64,000 nucleotides of DNA from CAZCTC01 sp964501335 (lineage in GTDB: Bacteria; Chloroflexota; Anaerolineae; B4-G1; SLSP01), in NCBI GenBank assembly GCA_964501335.1, contig CAZCTC010000005.1, positions 110,328 to 174,327 of the forward strand, read 5' to 3'. The position numbers and the translations under genes were made by a program. The notes beneath the pieces were generated by a model. The model was not told the origin of the DNA, did no database searches, and saw only the letters and a list, made by a program, of their open reading frames with translations. Below, one piece after another: positions 1-8,711 of the stretch (position 1 is its first letter; every line of letters starts with the position of its first letter).

Positions 1-256
1 GGGTTAAACCGACGCCGAGCAGGTAAAAGAGCCGATCCAGCGGATAAAACCACGGAGAGGAACGAAACAACGCCCTTACCCCTTCGGATAGACCTTCCAG
101 CGACGTACCCCTGGCAAGCAAATAGATCTGGGCGCCCCAGGAGATCAGATTGCCCGCCATCAAAATGATCGAGATAAAACCGATCACGCCCAACAAGGCA
201 AAACGGCAAACCATACGGAGTCGATTCTGTTCGGAATTCCAAAACCAGCTTTTCAT
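1..256 (-). CDS. N-terminal part of a membrane protein, possibly CPBP-type (runs off the left edge)
   Basis: The reading frame starts at ATG 256 on the minus strand and continues past base 1, so only about 85 residues are visible. An AAAGG ribosome site lies about 8 bases upstream. The peptide starts MKSWFWNSEQNRLRM, then has a hydrophobic stretch around residues 17-40 and a second starting near residue 78. The 'W.N..QNRLR' start followed by a membrane helix resembles CPBP (Abi/CAAX-type) intramembrane proteases of Chloroflexota, but the catalytic motifs of that family lie beyond the window, so the family is an inference. Confidence 0.55.
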   Translation of the reverse strand, partial: MKSWFWNSEQNRLRMVCRFALLGVIGFISIILMAGNLISWGAQIYLLARGTSLEGLSEGVRALFRSSPWFYPLDRLFYLLGVGLT

Positions 257-298
257 TCTAAAAACCTTTCATCTGTCCTGAAAATAGGCCCAGAAAAG

Positions 299-413
299 AC
301 TCACCACAGATCGAAGATATTGCAAATAGACACGGAGGACACAGAGAAGAATTTAGAGAAAATCTCCTCTCTTCTTCTCTGTGATCTCTGCGCCTCTGTG
401 GTGAAATCTCTTC
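299..413. repeat. Large imperfect palindrome of the 'ACCACAGA...TCTGTGGT' type, copy 1
   Basis: The outer arms TCACCACAGA and TCTGTGGTGA and inner arms around ACACAGAGAAGA and TCTTCTCTGTG are complementary, so the whole unit can fold into one long hairpin. A second copy lies at 56394-56476 inside the actE reading frame. Both are preceded by a 'CTGTCCTGAAAATAG' unit and followed by 'CATCCTTC.GGGTGCC'. Similar elements are scattered through many environmental bacterial genomes (general knowledge). Confidence 0.8.
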
Positions 414-418
414 TCTTT

Positions 419-507
419 TTCATCCTTCGGGGTGCCGCCCCCCGCATGGCCTTCTGTCCTGAAAACAGGGCTCTATGGCATGGCCCCAGCCTTATAGCGT
501 CCCGCAA
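419..507. repeat. 'CATCCTTCGGGGTGCC...GGCATGGC' intergenic repeat, copy 1
   Basis: Nearly the same sequence occurs at 14229-14320 and 63872-63960, and a truncated piece occurs at 56474-56500. In all three full copies it is directly followed by the hairpin-repeat family (copies A, E and F), so the two units move or expand as one composite. Confidence 0.8.
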
Positions 508-620
508 ATGATGCCTTCCTTGTGAGAAACGACGCGCTGGATCGGGGGAGAGAGGTTTTTTTGTTTATGTTTTCGGCGGCTTCGGAAAGCCGCCGAAAAC
601 ATGAGCTTTTTTCAGAGCCG
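499..620. repeat. Hairpin repeat family, copy A
   Basis: The flank is GCGTCCCGCAAATG...ACGACGCGCTGGATCGGGG, then a T-rich stretch, a perfect 16-bp stem (567-582 with 587-602, loop CGGA), then GAGCTTTTTTC. The same layout recurs at 1930-2055, 10990-11125, 13985-14100, 14310-14425 and, truncated, at 63950-64000, with different stem sequences. Confidence 0.85.
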
Positions 621-635
621 CCCCGACGACGCGGG

Positions 636-668
636 CTGTCTACTGTCTACTTGCGGCTGTCTACTTCT
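636..668. repeat. TGTCTACT microrepeat, copy 1
   Basis: TGTCTACT/CTGTCTACTT units are repeated three times, right after hairpin repeat A. The same microrepeat follows hairpin repeat B at 2093-2126. Confidence 0.7.
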
Positions 669-677
669 GCTGAATTT

Positions 678-1832
678 TCATCGCTGCAAGCAAGCTTCCA
701 AAGCCGACACCAAGACGTCAAGATCGGCCGATGTGTTATAGCCCTGAATCGAAACCCGCACCCACGCCCGGCCGTCCCACTGAGTGACAGGAATTTCCAC
801 CTTGAACTCCTGATAAAGGCGGGCTTTCAATGCCTCGGGATCGCAGGGCGGCAACGGCAGCGCGGCCATCTGGGAAAACCAGGCCGGCGAGTCCGGCGTG
901 ACCGGCGACAGCCCGGTCACCGCTGCAATACGCTCGCGCGCCTCCCGCACCAGCTCGTGACAGCGTTCCCTTACGGCATCCCAACCATAATCAGCCATGA
1001 ATTGAATCGCCGCCGGGACGCTCAGATAGGCGGCGATGTCGCGCGTGCCCTGATATTCCTGTTCATCGATAAAACGCGAAGCGGTCGGATGCTCGCTCTC
1101 CCAGCCCCAACTGACCACTAACGGCGCCAGCAACGGCTGCATCTCCCGCCGGGCATAAACAAAAGCGCTCCCCTTGGGCGCCATCATCCACTTGTGACAA
1201 TTGAAAGCGCCGAAATCCGCCCCCAAAGCGCGCAGATCAAGCGGAATCTGCCCCGGAGCGTGAGCCCCGTCGATCACCGTGATCAGCCCCGCAGCTTTCG
1301 CCCGTCGCACAATCTCCGCCACGGGAAAGATCACGGCGGTCGCCGAGGTAATCTGGCTGATGAAAATAACGCGCGTCCGCGGGGTCACGCCGGCCCAGAA
1401 GGCCTCGATCATCTGCTCCGGCGATTCGAGCGGCAAGGGGATCGGTCGGCGAACATACCGGGCACCCCGCCGGGCGCAGACAAACCGCCAGGTACGATCC
1501 AGAGCCCCATATTCGTGATCCGTCGTCAGAACTTCATCGCCCGGCTGGAGCGGCAGAGCGCGAATGACCATGTTCAGACCGGTCGTAGCGTTGGGCACAA
1601 AGACAAGGTCATCCCGATCGGCCCCCACATATTGCCCCAAAACCGTGCGCGCTTCCCGCATCAAATCGGCGAAACGCCGGCCCAAAAATTCAACGGGCTG
1701 ACGTTCCAGCTCCAGCTGCCAGGCCTGATAAGCAGCGAAGACGGGACGAGGACAGGCTCCGAACGAGCCATGGTTGAGGAAAATGATATCGGGACGCAGC
1801 AAGAAAAGCTCGCGCAAAGTGGAATCGACCAT
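678..1832 (-). CDS. PLP-dependent class V aminotransferase, isopenicillin-N-epimerase-like
   Basis: This 384-residue protein belongs to fold type I, aminotransferase class V, in the CefD-like (isopenicillin N epimerase) branch. It begins with the typical LNHGSFGACP motif (about residues 19-28), which contacts the cofactor. The lysine expected to form the Schiff base is in NCHKWMMAPKG, about residue 215, and an Asp-Gly-Ala-His motif (VIDGAHAPGQ) precedes it. Family members act as epimerases, cysteine/selenocysteine lyases or C-S lyases on small amino acids or peptides; no neighbour points to a beta-lactam pathway, so the substrate is unknown. Start ATG 1832 has a GGGAG site about 11 bases upstream. 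It stands alone between two repeat-rich gaps. Confidence 0.85.
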   Translation of the reverse strand: MVDSTLRELFLLRPDIIFLNHGSFGACPRPVFAAYQAWQLELERQPVEFLGRRFADLMREARTVLGQYVGADRDDLVFVPNATTGLNMVIRALPLQPGDEVLTTDHEYGALDRTWRFVCARRGARYVRRPIPLPLESPEQMIEAFWAGVTPRTRVIFISQITSATAVIFPVAEIVRRAKAAGLITVIDGAHAPGQIPLDLRALGADFGAFNCHKWMMAPKGSAFVYARREMQPLLAPLVVSWGWESEHPTASRFIDEQEYQGTRDIAAYLSVPAAIQFMADYGWDAVRERCHELVREARERIAAVTGLSPVTPDSPAWFSQMAALPLPPCDPEALKARLYQEFKVEIPVTQWDGRAWVRVSIQGYNTSADLDVLVSALEACLQR

Positions 1833-1929
1833 GTAAATAACGGGCTCCCATTTCTAAGGTAACAACCGGGGCTATTTTAATCCAAATTGCTATCCAATGA
1901 AATCTCGATTTACCACAAGGGCTGACATT

Positions 1930-2055
1930 TTTAGCGCCCCACAAATGGCTTTTGTTTGGCATGAAACGACGCGCGGGATGGACAGAGAGAACTTATTTTT
2001 ATTCATTTTGTCGGCGGCTTCAGAAAGCCGCCGACAAAATGGGCTTTTCTTTCCT
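1930..2055. repeat. Hairpin repeat family, copy B
   Basis: The flank CGCCCCACAAATGGCTT...GAAACGACGCGCGGGATGG leads to a T-rich run, a perfect 17-bp stem (2004-2020 with 2025-2041, loop CAGA) and GGGCTTTTCTTTC. The inner arm CATTTTGTCGGCGGC differs from copy A/C (ATGTTTTCGGCGGC), with matching changes on the other arm. Confidence 0.85.
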
Positions 2056-2127
2056 TTGTCTTCCGGCAGTTATGCAATACTGTGTTTTTTGCCTGTCTAC
2101 TGTCTACTTTCTACTGTCTACTTCCCT

Positions 2128-2157
2128 TTGACACAATTGCGACAAATCCCCGATAAG
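2128..2157 (+). promoter_or_regulatory. Candidate promoter of the ABC export operon
   Basis: TTGACA (2128-2133) is a perfect -35 box. An 18-base spacer leads to GATAAG (2152-2157), which matches the -10 consensus at four of six positions. It is the best candidate upstream of the ATPase gene, but the -10 box is weak. Confidence 0.35.
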
Positions 2158-2301
2158 CGTGCGACATTCCCCGGTTATCCTTACCCCGTACGAGCGAAAT
2201 TCCATCCAATTCCTGCAACTTCCAACCCATAAGCTCGTAATATTTTCTGTTCCCCAACCCCCGGTACCAGGGAGGGGATTTTGATATTCAGGAGTAAAAA
2301 A

Positions 2302-3135
2302 ATGTGGGGAAAAGCCAGACCGTCTAATCTGACATCCTCCCGCCGTGAAAATGCCTCCCTGATCGAACTTCGGCAGGTGGTCAAAACGTTCCCGGTCGGC
2401 GGTGGCACCTTCACCGCTCTCAAGGGAGTGAATCTTCAGGTCAACAAAGGAGAATTTGTCGGCATTATCGGCAAGTCCGGCAGCGGCAAATCCACGTTGA
2501 TCAATATGCTCACCGGAATCGACCGCCCTACCAGCGGCGAAGTCTATGTGGGCGATGCGGCCGTCCATCAACTCAATGAGGGCCAGATCGCCCGCTGGCG
2601 CGGACAACAGATCGGCGTGATTTTTCAGTTCTTCCAACTTCTCCCGATGCTGACCCTGGCGGAAAATATAATGCTGCCCATGGACTTCTGCAACAGCTAT
2701 CCGGCCCGCGAACGTCGAGAACGGGCCCTGCATCTGTTGGAAATGGTCGACATGCTCGATCAGGCCAACAAACTGCCCACCAATATCTCGGGCGGACAGC
2801 AACAACGGGCGGCCATCGCCCGCGCCCTGGCCAACAACCCTCCGATTCTGGTCGCCGACGAACCGACCGGCAATCTCGACTCCAAAATGGCCAATACGGT
2901 CTTCGAACTCTTTGAACGCCTGGTCAGCGAAGGCAAAACCATCCTGATCGTCACCCACGACAACGAACTGGCCAAACGGGTCAACCGGGCCGTCGTTGTC
3001 TCCGACGGCGAAATCATTGAGGATCGTCTGCGCGTCGAATCCGCCACGAATAAAACAGCCCCCGAAAAGAGCCCGGTCGAGCGCCCCACCGTCAAACCCG
3101 CCGCCCGGCTGGATCTGAAAGGATCGCAGGCATGA
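2302..3135 (+). CDS. ABC transporter ATPase, MacB/LolD family
   Basis: This 277-residue cytoplasmic ATPase should energise the neighbouring permease. It shows Walker A GKSGSGKST, a Q-loop (QFFQLLPML), the signature SGGQQQRAAIARAL, Walker B ILVADEPTGNLDS and an H-loop (IVTHD). The NLDS after Walker B is typical of the lipoprotein/macrolide exporter (LolD/MacB/FtsE) group. ATG 2302 is chosen because AGGAG lies 7 bases upstream; the frame is open further upstream to a TTG without a ribosome site. A tail of about 40 residues after the H-loop is charged and probably flexible. Its stop overlaps the permease start (ATGA), which suggests translational coupling. Confidence 0.93.
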   Translation: MWGKARPSNLTSSRRENASLIELRQVVKTFPVGGGTFTALKGVNLQVNKGEFVGIIGKSGSGKSTLINMLTGIDRPTSGEVYVGDAAVHQLNEGQIARWRGQQIGVIFQFFQLLPMLTLAENIMLPMDFCNSYPARERRERALHLLEMVDMLDQANKLPTNISGGQQQRAAIARALANNPPILVADEPTGNLDSKMANTVFELFERLVSEGKTILIVTHDNELAKRVNRAVVVSDGEIIEDRLRVESATNKTAPEKSPVERPTVKPAARLDLKGSQA

Positions 3136-5513
3136 ACCGGCCCCGCTGGCGAAAAGTCCTGGCCGATCTGACCGGGAACAAAACCCGCACCGTGCTGGCC
3201 GTGCTCTCCATCGCCATCGGTGCCCTTTCCGCCGGTTTCATCATCGGCCTCTACCTTTTCCTTTCCCACGAACTCAATGCGGCCTATCTGGCCATCAACC
3301 CTCACGACGGACAGGTGATAAGCGATCCTGTCGATCAAGATATGATCGATGCCATCGCCGCCATGTCGGAAGTCGGAGAAGCTGAAGGCCGGGCCTCCCT
3401 GGGACTGAAAGTCAAAGTGAACGGCGAGTGGAAAGATTTGACGCTGGAAGCCCGCCCGGATTTCAATAACATCCAGGTCGATCAAATCACCCCGGAACTG
3501 GGCAACTGGCCGCCTAAAAACGAAGTGGTCTTTCTGGAACGCTCCAGCATGGCCGTCATGGGCGTCAATGTCGGGGATAAAATCACCCTCCAGCTCTCCG
3601 GAGGAAAAGAACGCCAGATCCTGGTCGCCGGCACCGTTCACGATCTCAATGCCGCCCCGGCCTCGATCGTCCCCTTCTTTCAGGGATACATCACCCTCAG
3701 CACCCTGGTATGGCTGGGCCAGCCGGCGCAATTCGATACCATCTACTTCACCGCCAGCGAAAACCGGATGGACAAATCCCATCTGGAAACCGTCACCGGA
3801 CTGGTCTCCAAGCGTATCGAATCCAGCGGCCGCTCCGTCTATCTGGCCTATACCTCCGATCCGGGAGAATCTCCCATCAACAGCGTCGTCTCCAGCCTGC
3901 TGGGATTGATGGGAGCCATGGGGATCTTTATCATCTTCCTGAGCGGTTTCCTGGTCATCAATACCATCAATGCCTTGCTGGCCCAACATATCCGGCAGAT
4001 CGGCATTATGAAAGCCGTCGGCGCTCAACGAGTCCAAATCTTCGCGATGTACCTGGCCGTCCTGCTGGGATTCGGCGCCCTGGCCTTCGCTCTCGCCGCA
4101 CCGCTCTCGACCTTTCTGACGACAATCTCCGCCCAGGGGATGGGCAGCCTGCTCAATTACGATTTTCCGGATTTCACCATGCCGCCCGCCGCCCTGGTCC
4201 TGGAAGCCATCCTCAGCTTCCTGGTTCCGGTGTTGGCCGGATGCTACCCGGTCTGGAGCGGCACCCGGGTGACAGTGCGCGAAGCGATCAGCGATTACGG
4301 TCTGGGCCGCGGCCAGCTCAAAGCGAGCCTGCTGGATCGCTTCCTGGAACAGCTACGCTTCCTCTCCCGCCCCATGCTGATCTCCTTGCGCAACACTTTC
4401 CGTCGCAAGGCCCGCGTCGCCCTGACCCTGATCGTCCTGACTCTGGCCGGCTCGCTCTTCATCTCGGTGTTCACCAACCGCACCTCGCTGGTATTGACCG
4501 CCGAGAATGTGCTGCGATCGTTTCTTTCCGATGTCAATATGACTACGCCGGGACGGCCGCTGAAACTCTCCGAGCAAATCGCCCGCCGGGTCCCCGGGGT
4601 CGTCGATGTCGAAGGCTGGCTGGATCAGACCGGTAACCTGCTCAACGCGGATAAAAAGCCGGTCTCCGCCCTCGCCATCACCGGTCTGCCCACCGACAGC
4701 AAAGTGGTCAATCCCCAAATCCTCACCGGCCGCTGGCTCTTGCCCGACGATCAAAACGCCATCGTTCTGGGCTCGGATCTGCCGAATAAGTATCCCGAAA
4801 TCCAGGTGGGCAATACCATCACCGTCCGGGTGGCCGGGCGCGACAAACCCTTCGTCATCGTCGGGCTTTACCGGGTAATCGGGCAGGTCGAACCGCCCCA
4901 GGCCTTTATCCCCTACGACTATCTGGCCCGCATCACCGATCAGGTCGGCGAAGCCACCACCCTGCGCATCAGCGTGGATCAACCCGGCACAGCCTATCAC
5001 GAACAGGTTAAGGATGCCCTGGTTGCCGCCTTCAAAGACGAAGGGATGGAAGTCTACGCCATCACCGCCGCCTATTACGTCGATATGAACCGCCAGCAGT
5101 TCGATATTATCGCCATCTTCCTGCTGGTCATGGCTGTGGTATTAGGAATCGTCGGTGGATTGGGTCTGATGGGAACGATGAGCATGAATGTAATGGAACG
5201 CACCCGCGAGATCGGCGTAATCCGCGCCATCGGGGCTTCCAACGGACAGGTCATGGGATTGGTTATCGTCGAAGGAATCATCCTGGGAATGATCAGTTAT
5301 ATTTTTGCGGTCCTGTTGGGATTCCCGTTGAGCACCTTGTTCAACGACGTGGTGGGCTACGCCCTGCTCAACGGCAAACCCGATTTTCAGATTGCCCCCG
5401 AGGGTTTTATCCTCTGGTTGCTGATTGTGATAGGGCTCTCGGCCCTTTCCAGTTTCCTGCCGGCCTGGCGCGCTGCCCGATTGACCGTTCGGGAAGTGTT
5501 GGCCTACGAATAA
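3132..5513 (+). CDS. ABC permease with two FtsX domains (MacB-like)
   Basis: This 793-residue inner-membrane permease has two FtsX-type halves. Each half has a first membrane helix (about residues 15-40 and 420-440), a large extracytoplasmic domain, then three clustered helices with the GI(M/R)KAVGA/GVIRAIGAS coupling motif. The second half ends with SFLPAWRAARLTVREVLAYE, the normal end of this family. It works with the ATPase at 2302 and the lipoprotein adaptor at 5535, together forming a tripartite exporter that extrudes substrates from the outer face of the membrane rather than importing them. The substrate cannot be told from the sequence. Confidence 0.92.
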   Translation: MNRPRWRKVLADLTGNKTRTVLAVLSIAIGALSAGFIIGLYLFLSHELNAAYLAINPHDGQVISDPVDQDMIDAIAAMSEVGEAEGRASLGLKVKVNGEWKDLTLEARPDFNNIQVDQITPELGNWPPKNEVVFLERSSMAVMGVNVGDKITLQLSGGKERQILVAGTVHDLNAAPASIVPFFQGYITLSTLVWLGQPAQFDTIYFTASENRMDKSHLETVTGLVSKRIESSGRSVYLAYTSDPGESPINSVVSSLLGLMGAMGIFIIFLSGFLVINTINALLAQHIRQIGIMKAVGAQRVQIFAMYLAVLLGFGALAFALAAPLSTFLTTISAQGMGSLLNYDFPDFTMPPAALVLEAILSFLVPVLAGCYPVWSGTRVTVREAISDYGLGRGQLKASLLDRFLEQLRFLSRPMLISLRNTFRRKARVALTLIVLTLAGSLFISVFTNRTSLVLTAENVLRSFLSDVNMTTPGRPLKLSEQIARRVPGVVDVEGWLDQTGNLLNADKKPVSALAITGLPTDSKVVNPQILTGRWLLPDDQNAIVLGSDLPNKYPEIQVGNTITVRVAGRDKPFVIVGLYRVIGQVEPPQAFIPYDYLARITDQVGEATTLRISVDQPGTAYHEQVKDALVAAFKDEGMEVYAITAAYYVDMNRQQFDIIAIFLLVMAVVLGIVGGLGLMGTMSMNVMERTREIGVIRAIGASNGQVMGLVIVEGIILGMISYIFAVLLGFPLSTLFNDVVGYALLNGKPDFQIAPEGFILWLLIVIGLSALSSFLPAWRAARLTVREVLAYE

Positions 5514-5534
5514 ACGAAGAAGGAGTTGATTACA

Positions 5535-6626
5535 ATGAAAAAGATCTTGTTCTTAGCCCTGGGATTTTTACTGCTGCCGCTCTTAACCGGCTGCGCGCAG
5601 CAAATCGAAGCCGCCCCCACGCTGCCCGCCGTGACCGCAGGAGATGAAAATCAGGCCATCCTGGCCGAGGCACTGGTAGAACCGGCGCACTGGAGTGAAC
5701 TGCACTTCAACGGCAGCGGTCAGGTCGTCGAAATCCTGGTCAAGCCGGGAGAGACCGTCGCTGAAGGCGCTCCGCTGGCCCGCCTCGACACCACCTATCT
5801 GGAACTGACCCTGGCCGACGCAAAAGCCAATGTGGCTGCTCAAGAAGCCGCCCTGGCCCTGCTCAACGTGACCCGGCCCACCACCCAGACGGCCGCCCTG
5901 AATGTCGCCAAAGCGCGCGCCAATTCCGCCGCTCCCGACATCGCCTCATCGCAAGCCGCCCTCGCCCAGGCCGATATCGATCTGGCCAACGCCCAACAGG
6001 CCTATCGCGAGGCCAAAGAACGCGAGTACTGGGACCCCATGAGCCTGCCCGCCTACGAACAGGCGCTGCGCAAAGCCCAGCTCGCCCGCGATCAGGCCGC
6101 CGCACAGGTGGATCGAGCCAAACAATCGCAAAGTTCTTACAGCGCCGGGGTCCGGTTGGAACAGCTGCAACAAGAGCAGCGCCAGGCCGAAGCCGATCAA
6201 CAGATCCTCCAGGCCCAGGCCCGCCTGGAACAGGCGAAAATCGCCGCCGAACGGGCACAAAAAGAGCTGGATGACGCCACTTTGAAAGCTCCCTTCGCCG
6301 GCACCGTCACCGATGTCAAAATCGCCGTCGGCAATCGGATCAGCCAGGCGGATGTGGCCTGCGTCCTCGCCACCCTCGATCAGTTGGAAGTCAAAACCCG
6401 CGATCTGAATGAATTGAGCGTGGTAAAAGTCCAGGAAGGCCAGGAAGTCCTGGTCACGATAACAGCGCTGGCGGATAAGAAGCTGCGCGGCCATGTACGG
6501 CTGATCGATCTGCAAGCGGTGGATTTCCGGGGCGAGGTTACCTATCCGGTGCATGTAGTGCTGGATGAAGAATTGCCCGGCCTCCGCTGGGGCATGAAAG
6601 CAACGGTCGAAATCGCCGCCCCGTAA
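5535..6626 (+). CDS. Lipoprotein membrane-fusion (HlyD/RND adaptor) protein
   Basis: This 363-residue periplasmic adaptor starts with a lipoprotein signal (MKKILFLALGFLLLPLLTGC; acylated Cys about residue 20). Next come a biotinyl-lipoyl-like half (SGQVVEILVKPGETV), an alanine/glutamine-rich coiled coil of about 150 residues (roughly 95-245), the second lipoyl half (LKAPFAGTVTDV) and a beta-barrel domain. It should link the permease to an export path, as MacA does for MacB. ATG 5535 is preferred over a TTG nine bases upstream because AAGGAG sits 9 bases before it. The gene lies 21 bases after the permease stop and ends the operon at a strong hairpin. Confidence 0.9.
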   Translation: MKKILFLALGFLLLPLLTGCAQQIEAAPTLPAVTAGDENQAILAEALVEPAHWSELHFNGSGQVVEILVKPGETVAEGAPLARLDTTYLELTLADAKANVAAQEAALALLNVTRPTTQTAALNVAKARANSAAPDIASSQAALAQADIDLANAQQAYREAKEREYWDPMSLPAYEQALRKAQLARDQAAAQVDRAKQSQSSYSAGVRLEQLQQEQRQAEADQQILQAQARLEQAKIAAERAQKELDDATLKAPFAGTVTDVKIAVGNRISQADVACVLATLDQLEVKTRDLNELSVVKVQEGQEVLVTITALADKKLRGHVRLIDLQAVDFRGEVTYPVHVVLDEELPGLRWGMKATVEIAAP

Positions 6627-6647
6627 AGTTCTGCTTTAAAATAAAAT

Positions 6648-6690
6648 ATAATTTCGCGCGTCCTGACAGGACGCGCGAAATTATTAAAAA
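6648..6690 (+). terminator. Hairpin after the export operon (free-standing TTCGCGCG hairpin 1)
   Basis: Arms 6648-6665 and 6667-6684 are perfectly complementary over 18 bases, with a core of TTCGCGCGTCCTG and its complement. Its position 22 bases after a stop codon suggests a terminator, although the T-run is short. The TTCGCGCG core is shared with hairpins at 45756 and 60942. Confidence 0.7.
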
Positions 6691-6725
6691 CCCTCCCCGT
6701 AGCCAATCGACAGCCTGTAAACTTT

Positions 6726-6836
6726 TTATTCGTTCCCCTGCGACACCAGAATCCCCATCTTGCCGAAAGCTTCCTGCATGAGGTCAAATCCCGACCGGGA
6801 AGTCGAGTAATAGCTAAAATTATCATGGACATTCAT
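6726..6836 (-). CDS. Possible 36-residue small protein or gene remnant
   Basis: Minus-strand ATG 6836 opens a frame of 36 codons ending in TAA at 6726. The peptide begins MNVHDNFSYYSTSRSGFDL and ends GKMGILVSQGNE. There is no clear ribosome site, and I do not recognise the sequence. The composition looks protein-like and the gap is otherwise empty, so it may be the tail of a decayed gene. The frame is not needed to explain anything nearby. Confidence 0.25.
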   Translation of the reverse strand: MNVHDNFSYYSTSRSGFDLMQEAFGKMGILVSQGNE

Positions 6837-6892
6837 ATTTTCACAAAAATCCACTTACTACAATATAAAACCGGGTATTGCGGGAATAAAGT

Positions 6893-6921
6893 CTGGCATT
6901 TTATTAATTTCTGACTATGAT
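6893..6921 (+). promoter_or_regulatory. Candidate promoter of the GT-C membrane protein gene
   Basis: CTGGCA (6893-6898, four of six -35 matches), a 17-base spacer and TATGAT (6916-6921, five of six -10 matches) lie 45 bases before the ATG at 6967. Confidence 0.5.
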
Positions 6922-6966
6922 TATAGGGTGACTGACCTCAAGAAATTCCTGTTTAAGGAGATATCA

Positions 6967-8577
6967 ATGAAACCTATCCACCCTCCTATAACTCCCCCAC
7001 AAAAAACCTGGATCTACAGAACCTGGATATTTCTGGTTACAGCTTTTTTAATCTTTGCACATGTCCGGTTATATCCCTATGCCTTTGATGATGCCTTTAT
7101 CCATTTTCGCATCGTACGCCATCTATGGGAAAACGGAGTCCCCTATTACAACCTTAATGAAATGGTTAAAGTAAGTACATCGTCAGGATGGGTTATTTTT
7201 CTCACCCCGCTCTATGGCCTGGCCAGCACGCTCAACCTGGAAAAAAATTTCCCGCTCTTTATAGCCCTCATCAATACGGCTATTACACTGACCGAAATAC
7301 TGCTTTACACCAAAATCACAGAAAAAATACTCGGCATTCCCTTATCCCTCCCCGTCAAATTGCTGTTCCAACTCTCCTTTCTGGCTCTGATATTACCTCC
7401 CAGTTTCGGACTGATGGAAACACCTCTGGCTTTGTTGCTGGCAGGATTAGGCATCTATCTGCTCTTACAAACCCGGGCCCTGGGATTTACCTTGCTGGGA
7501 ATCGCGATCTATTTCCGATTGGAAATAGCCGTTTTGCTGGGACTGATCGGTCTGATATTTCTTCTAAAAAAACAATTTTCATTACCCAAAATCATCGGTT
7601 ACAGTGCCCTCGGAATCTTGCCCTTCGTCTGTTACGATCTATATTTTTTCCATACCATCGTACCGAACTCCGTCATTGCCAAACCAACAGTTTACTCAAT
7701 TCCCTATCTCAACACGCTACTCAACATAATGGTTTATTCACTGCCGGAAATTCCCTCGGATCAAAGTTTCATCCAGGGATTCCTGGCCGTTCTCTTTTCA
7801 AGCACTCTGACAATAACGGGATTGGAAACATTCAAACAGTGGAGAAAAAATCGCGCAATCTGGACAGCTCTCTTCTTTACCTTCGGGCTCCTGATTATCG
7901 AAGGATATATTATGGGGCGAGCGCTCATCTTCGAGTGGTATGAGCCACTCTACATGATCCCCATACTGATAGCGACCCTTCTCTGTCTGGTCTCCATGGA
8001 TCCCGCGAAAAACCTGATCCTGAAAGGCCTCTTCTATCTCCTCTCTCTCATCTCATTTGTCTGGTTGGGCATCGTGTTTTACGCAGGGACTTACGACCCC
8101 GGCCAATTGAAAACTTATTTTGAATATGGCTCTCGCGTAAGGGCTTATTTAACCGTAGGCACCATTCTTTACGAGGAATATCCCAACGCCACCCTGCTGA
8201 CTTCTGAAATCGGAGGATTGGGATATGCTTTCCAGGGAAAAGTCGTCGATGGAGTCGGCCTGGCCACTCCCGGCGCCCTGGCCTTTCATCCCATGCATGT
8301 TCCCGAAGAACGCATCAGCGGCATGGTAGGAGCCATTCCTCCCGGCTATGTTCATCTCATTAAACCTGAAATTATTGTAAGTTACGATATTTTCTGCGAA
8401 GCTCTCCGCCGGGACCCGCTACTGGAAGAGTATAATGAAATCATCCTTCCGGCCTATTTGCCCGCCGAGGCCCAATACGCGAAAAAAGAAACCATCATGG
8501 GCAGTAAATATCTAAGAATTTATATTCGTAAAGATTTACCTCTGACCGAACGTCTTACGGCACTCGCTGATAATTAG
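6967..8577 (+). CDS. Polytopic GT-C-type glycosyltransferase-like membrane protein
   Basis: This protein of 536 residues has about ten membrane helices. The first extracytoplasmic loop contains YAFDDAFIHFRIVRHLWENG...YN, followed by VSTSSGWVI. That Asp-Asp motif and loop layout match the GT-C superfamily (PMT/ArnT/AftB-like enzymes), which use polyprenyl-phosphate sugars; the acceptor is unknown. ATG 6967 is chosen for the AAGGAG 7 bases upstream. The gene has its own candidate promoter and a downstream hairpin. Base composition is more AT-rich and the spelling more varied than in the surrounding genes, so transfer is possible. Confidence 0.7.
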   Translation: MKPIHPPITPPQKTWIYRTWIFLVTAFLIFAHVRLYPYAFDDAFIHFRIVRHLWENGVPYYNLNEMVKVSTSSGWVIFLTPLYGLASTLNLEKNFPLFIALINTAITLTEILLYTKITEKILGIPLSLPVKLLFQLSFLALILPPSFGLMETPLALLLAGLGIYLLLQTRALGFTLLGIAIYFRLEIAVLLGLIGLIFLLKKQFSLPKIIGYSALGILPFVCYDLYFFHTIVPNSVIAKPTVYSIPYLNTLLNIMVYSLPEIPSDQSFIQGFLAVLFSSTLTITGLETFKQWRKNRAIWTALFFTFGLLIIEGYIMGRALIFEWYEPLYMIPILIATLLCLVSMDPAKNLILKGLFYLLSLISFVWLGIVFYAGTYDPGQLKTYFEYGSRVRAYLTVGTILYEEYPNATLLTSEIGGLGYAFQGKVVDGVGLATPGALAFHPMHVPEERISGMVGAIPPGYVHLIKPEIIVSYDIFCEALRRDPLLEEYNEIILPAYLPAEAQYAKKETIMGSKYLRIYIRKDLPLTERLTALADN

Positions 8578-8596
8578 CCCAAAGGATCAATCAACC

Positions 8597-8632
8597 CATA
8601 GGGGGCGTGCAACATGCCACACGCCCCCTATG
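8597..8632 (+). terminator. Hairpin after the GT-C gene
   Basis: A 13-bp stem, CATAGGGGGCGTG (8597-8609) with CACGCCCCCTATG (8620-8632), has a 10-base loop and starts 19 bases after the stop codon. There is no T-run, so termination strength is uncertain. Confidence 0.55.
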
Positions 8633-8711
8633 ATTGTCAGGAACAACAATCTCATTAAAATTAAATTGTAATCCCTTAATTGCCCCTATAACTCACTCGA
8701 GGAGGCCCAAA

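Larger units (their letters stand above)
257..677. other. Gene-free stretch filled with dispersed repeats
   Basis: No convincing gene is present. The stretch holds, in order, a 'CTGTCCTGAAAATAGG' unit (272-290), a large 'ACCACAGA...TCTGTGGT' palindromic element (299-413), a 'CATCCTTCGGGGTGCC' unit (419-507), hairpin-repeat copy A (about 499-620) and short TGTCTACT microrepeats (636-668). The short frames on both strands here are by-products of the repeats. Confidence 0.75.
1833..2301. other. Divergent intergenic region with hairpin repeat B and a candidate promoter
   Basis: No gene is visible in this stretch between the divergent aminotransferase (minus) and ABC operon (plus). It contains hairpin repeat copy B, TGTCTACT microrepeats (2093-2126) and a TTGACA box at 2128-2133. 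Confidence 0.7.

Noticed and set aside
2760..4037. 425-residue frame antisense to the ABC genes
   Set aside because: Asp/Gly-rich composition typical of the reverse strand of GC-rich coding DNA; no start signal or known motif.
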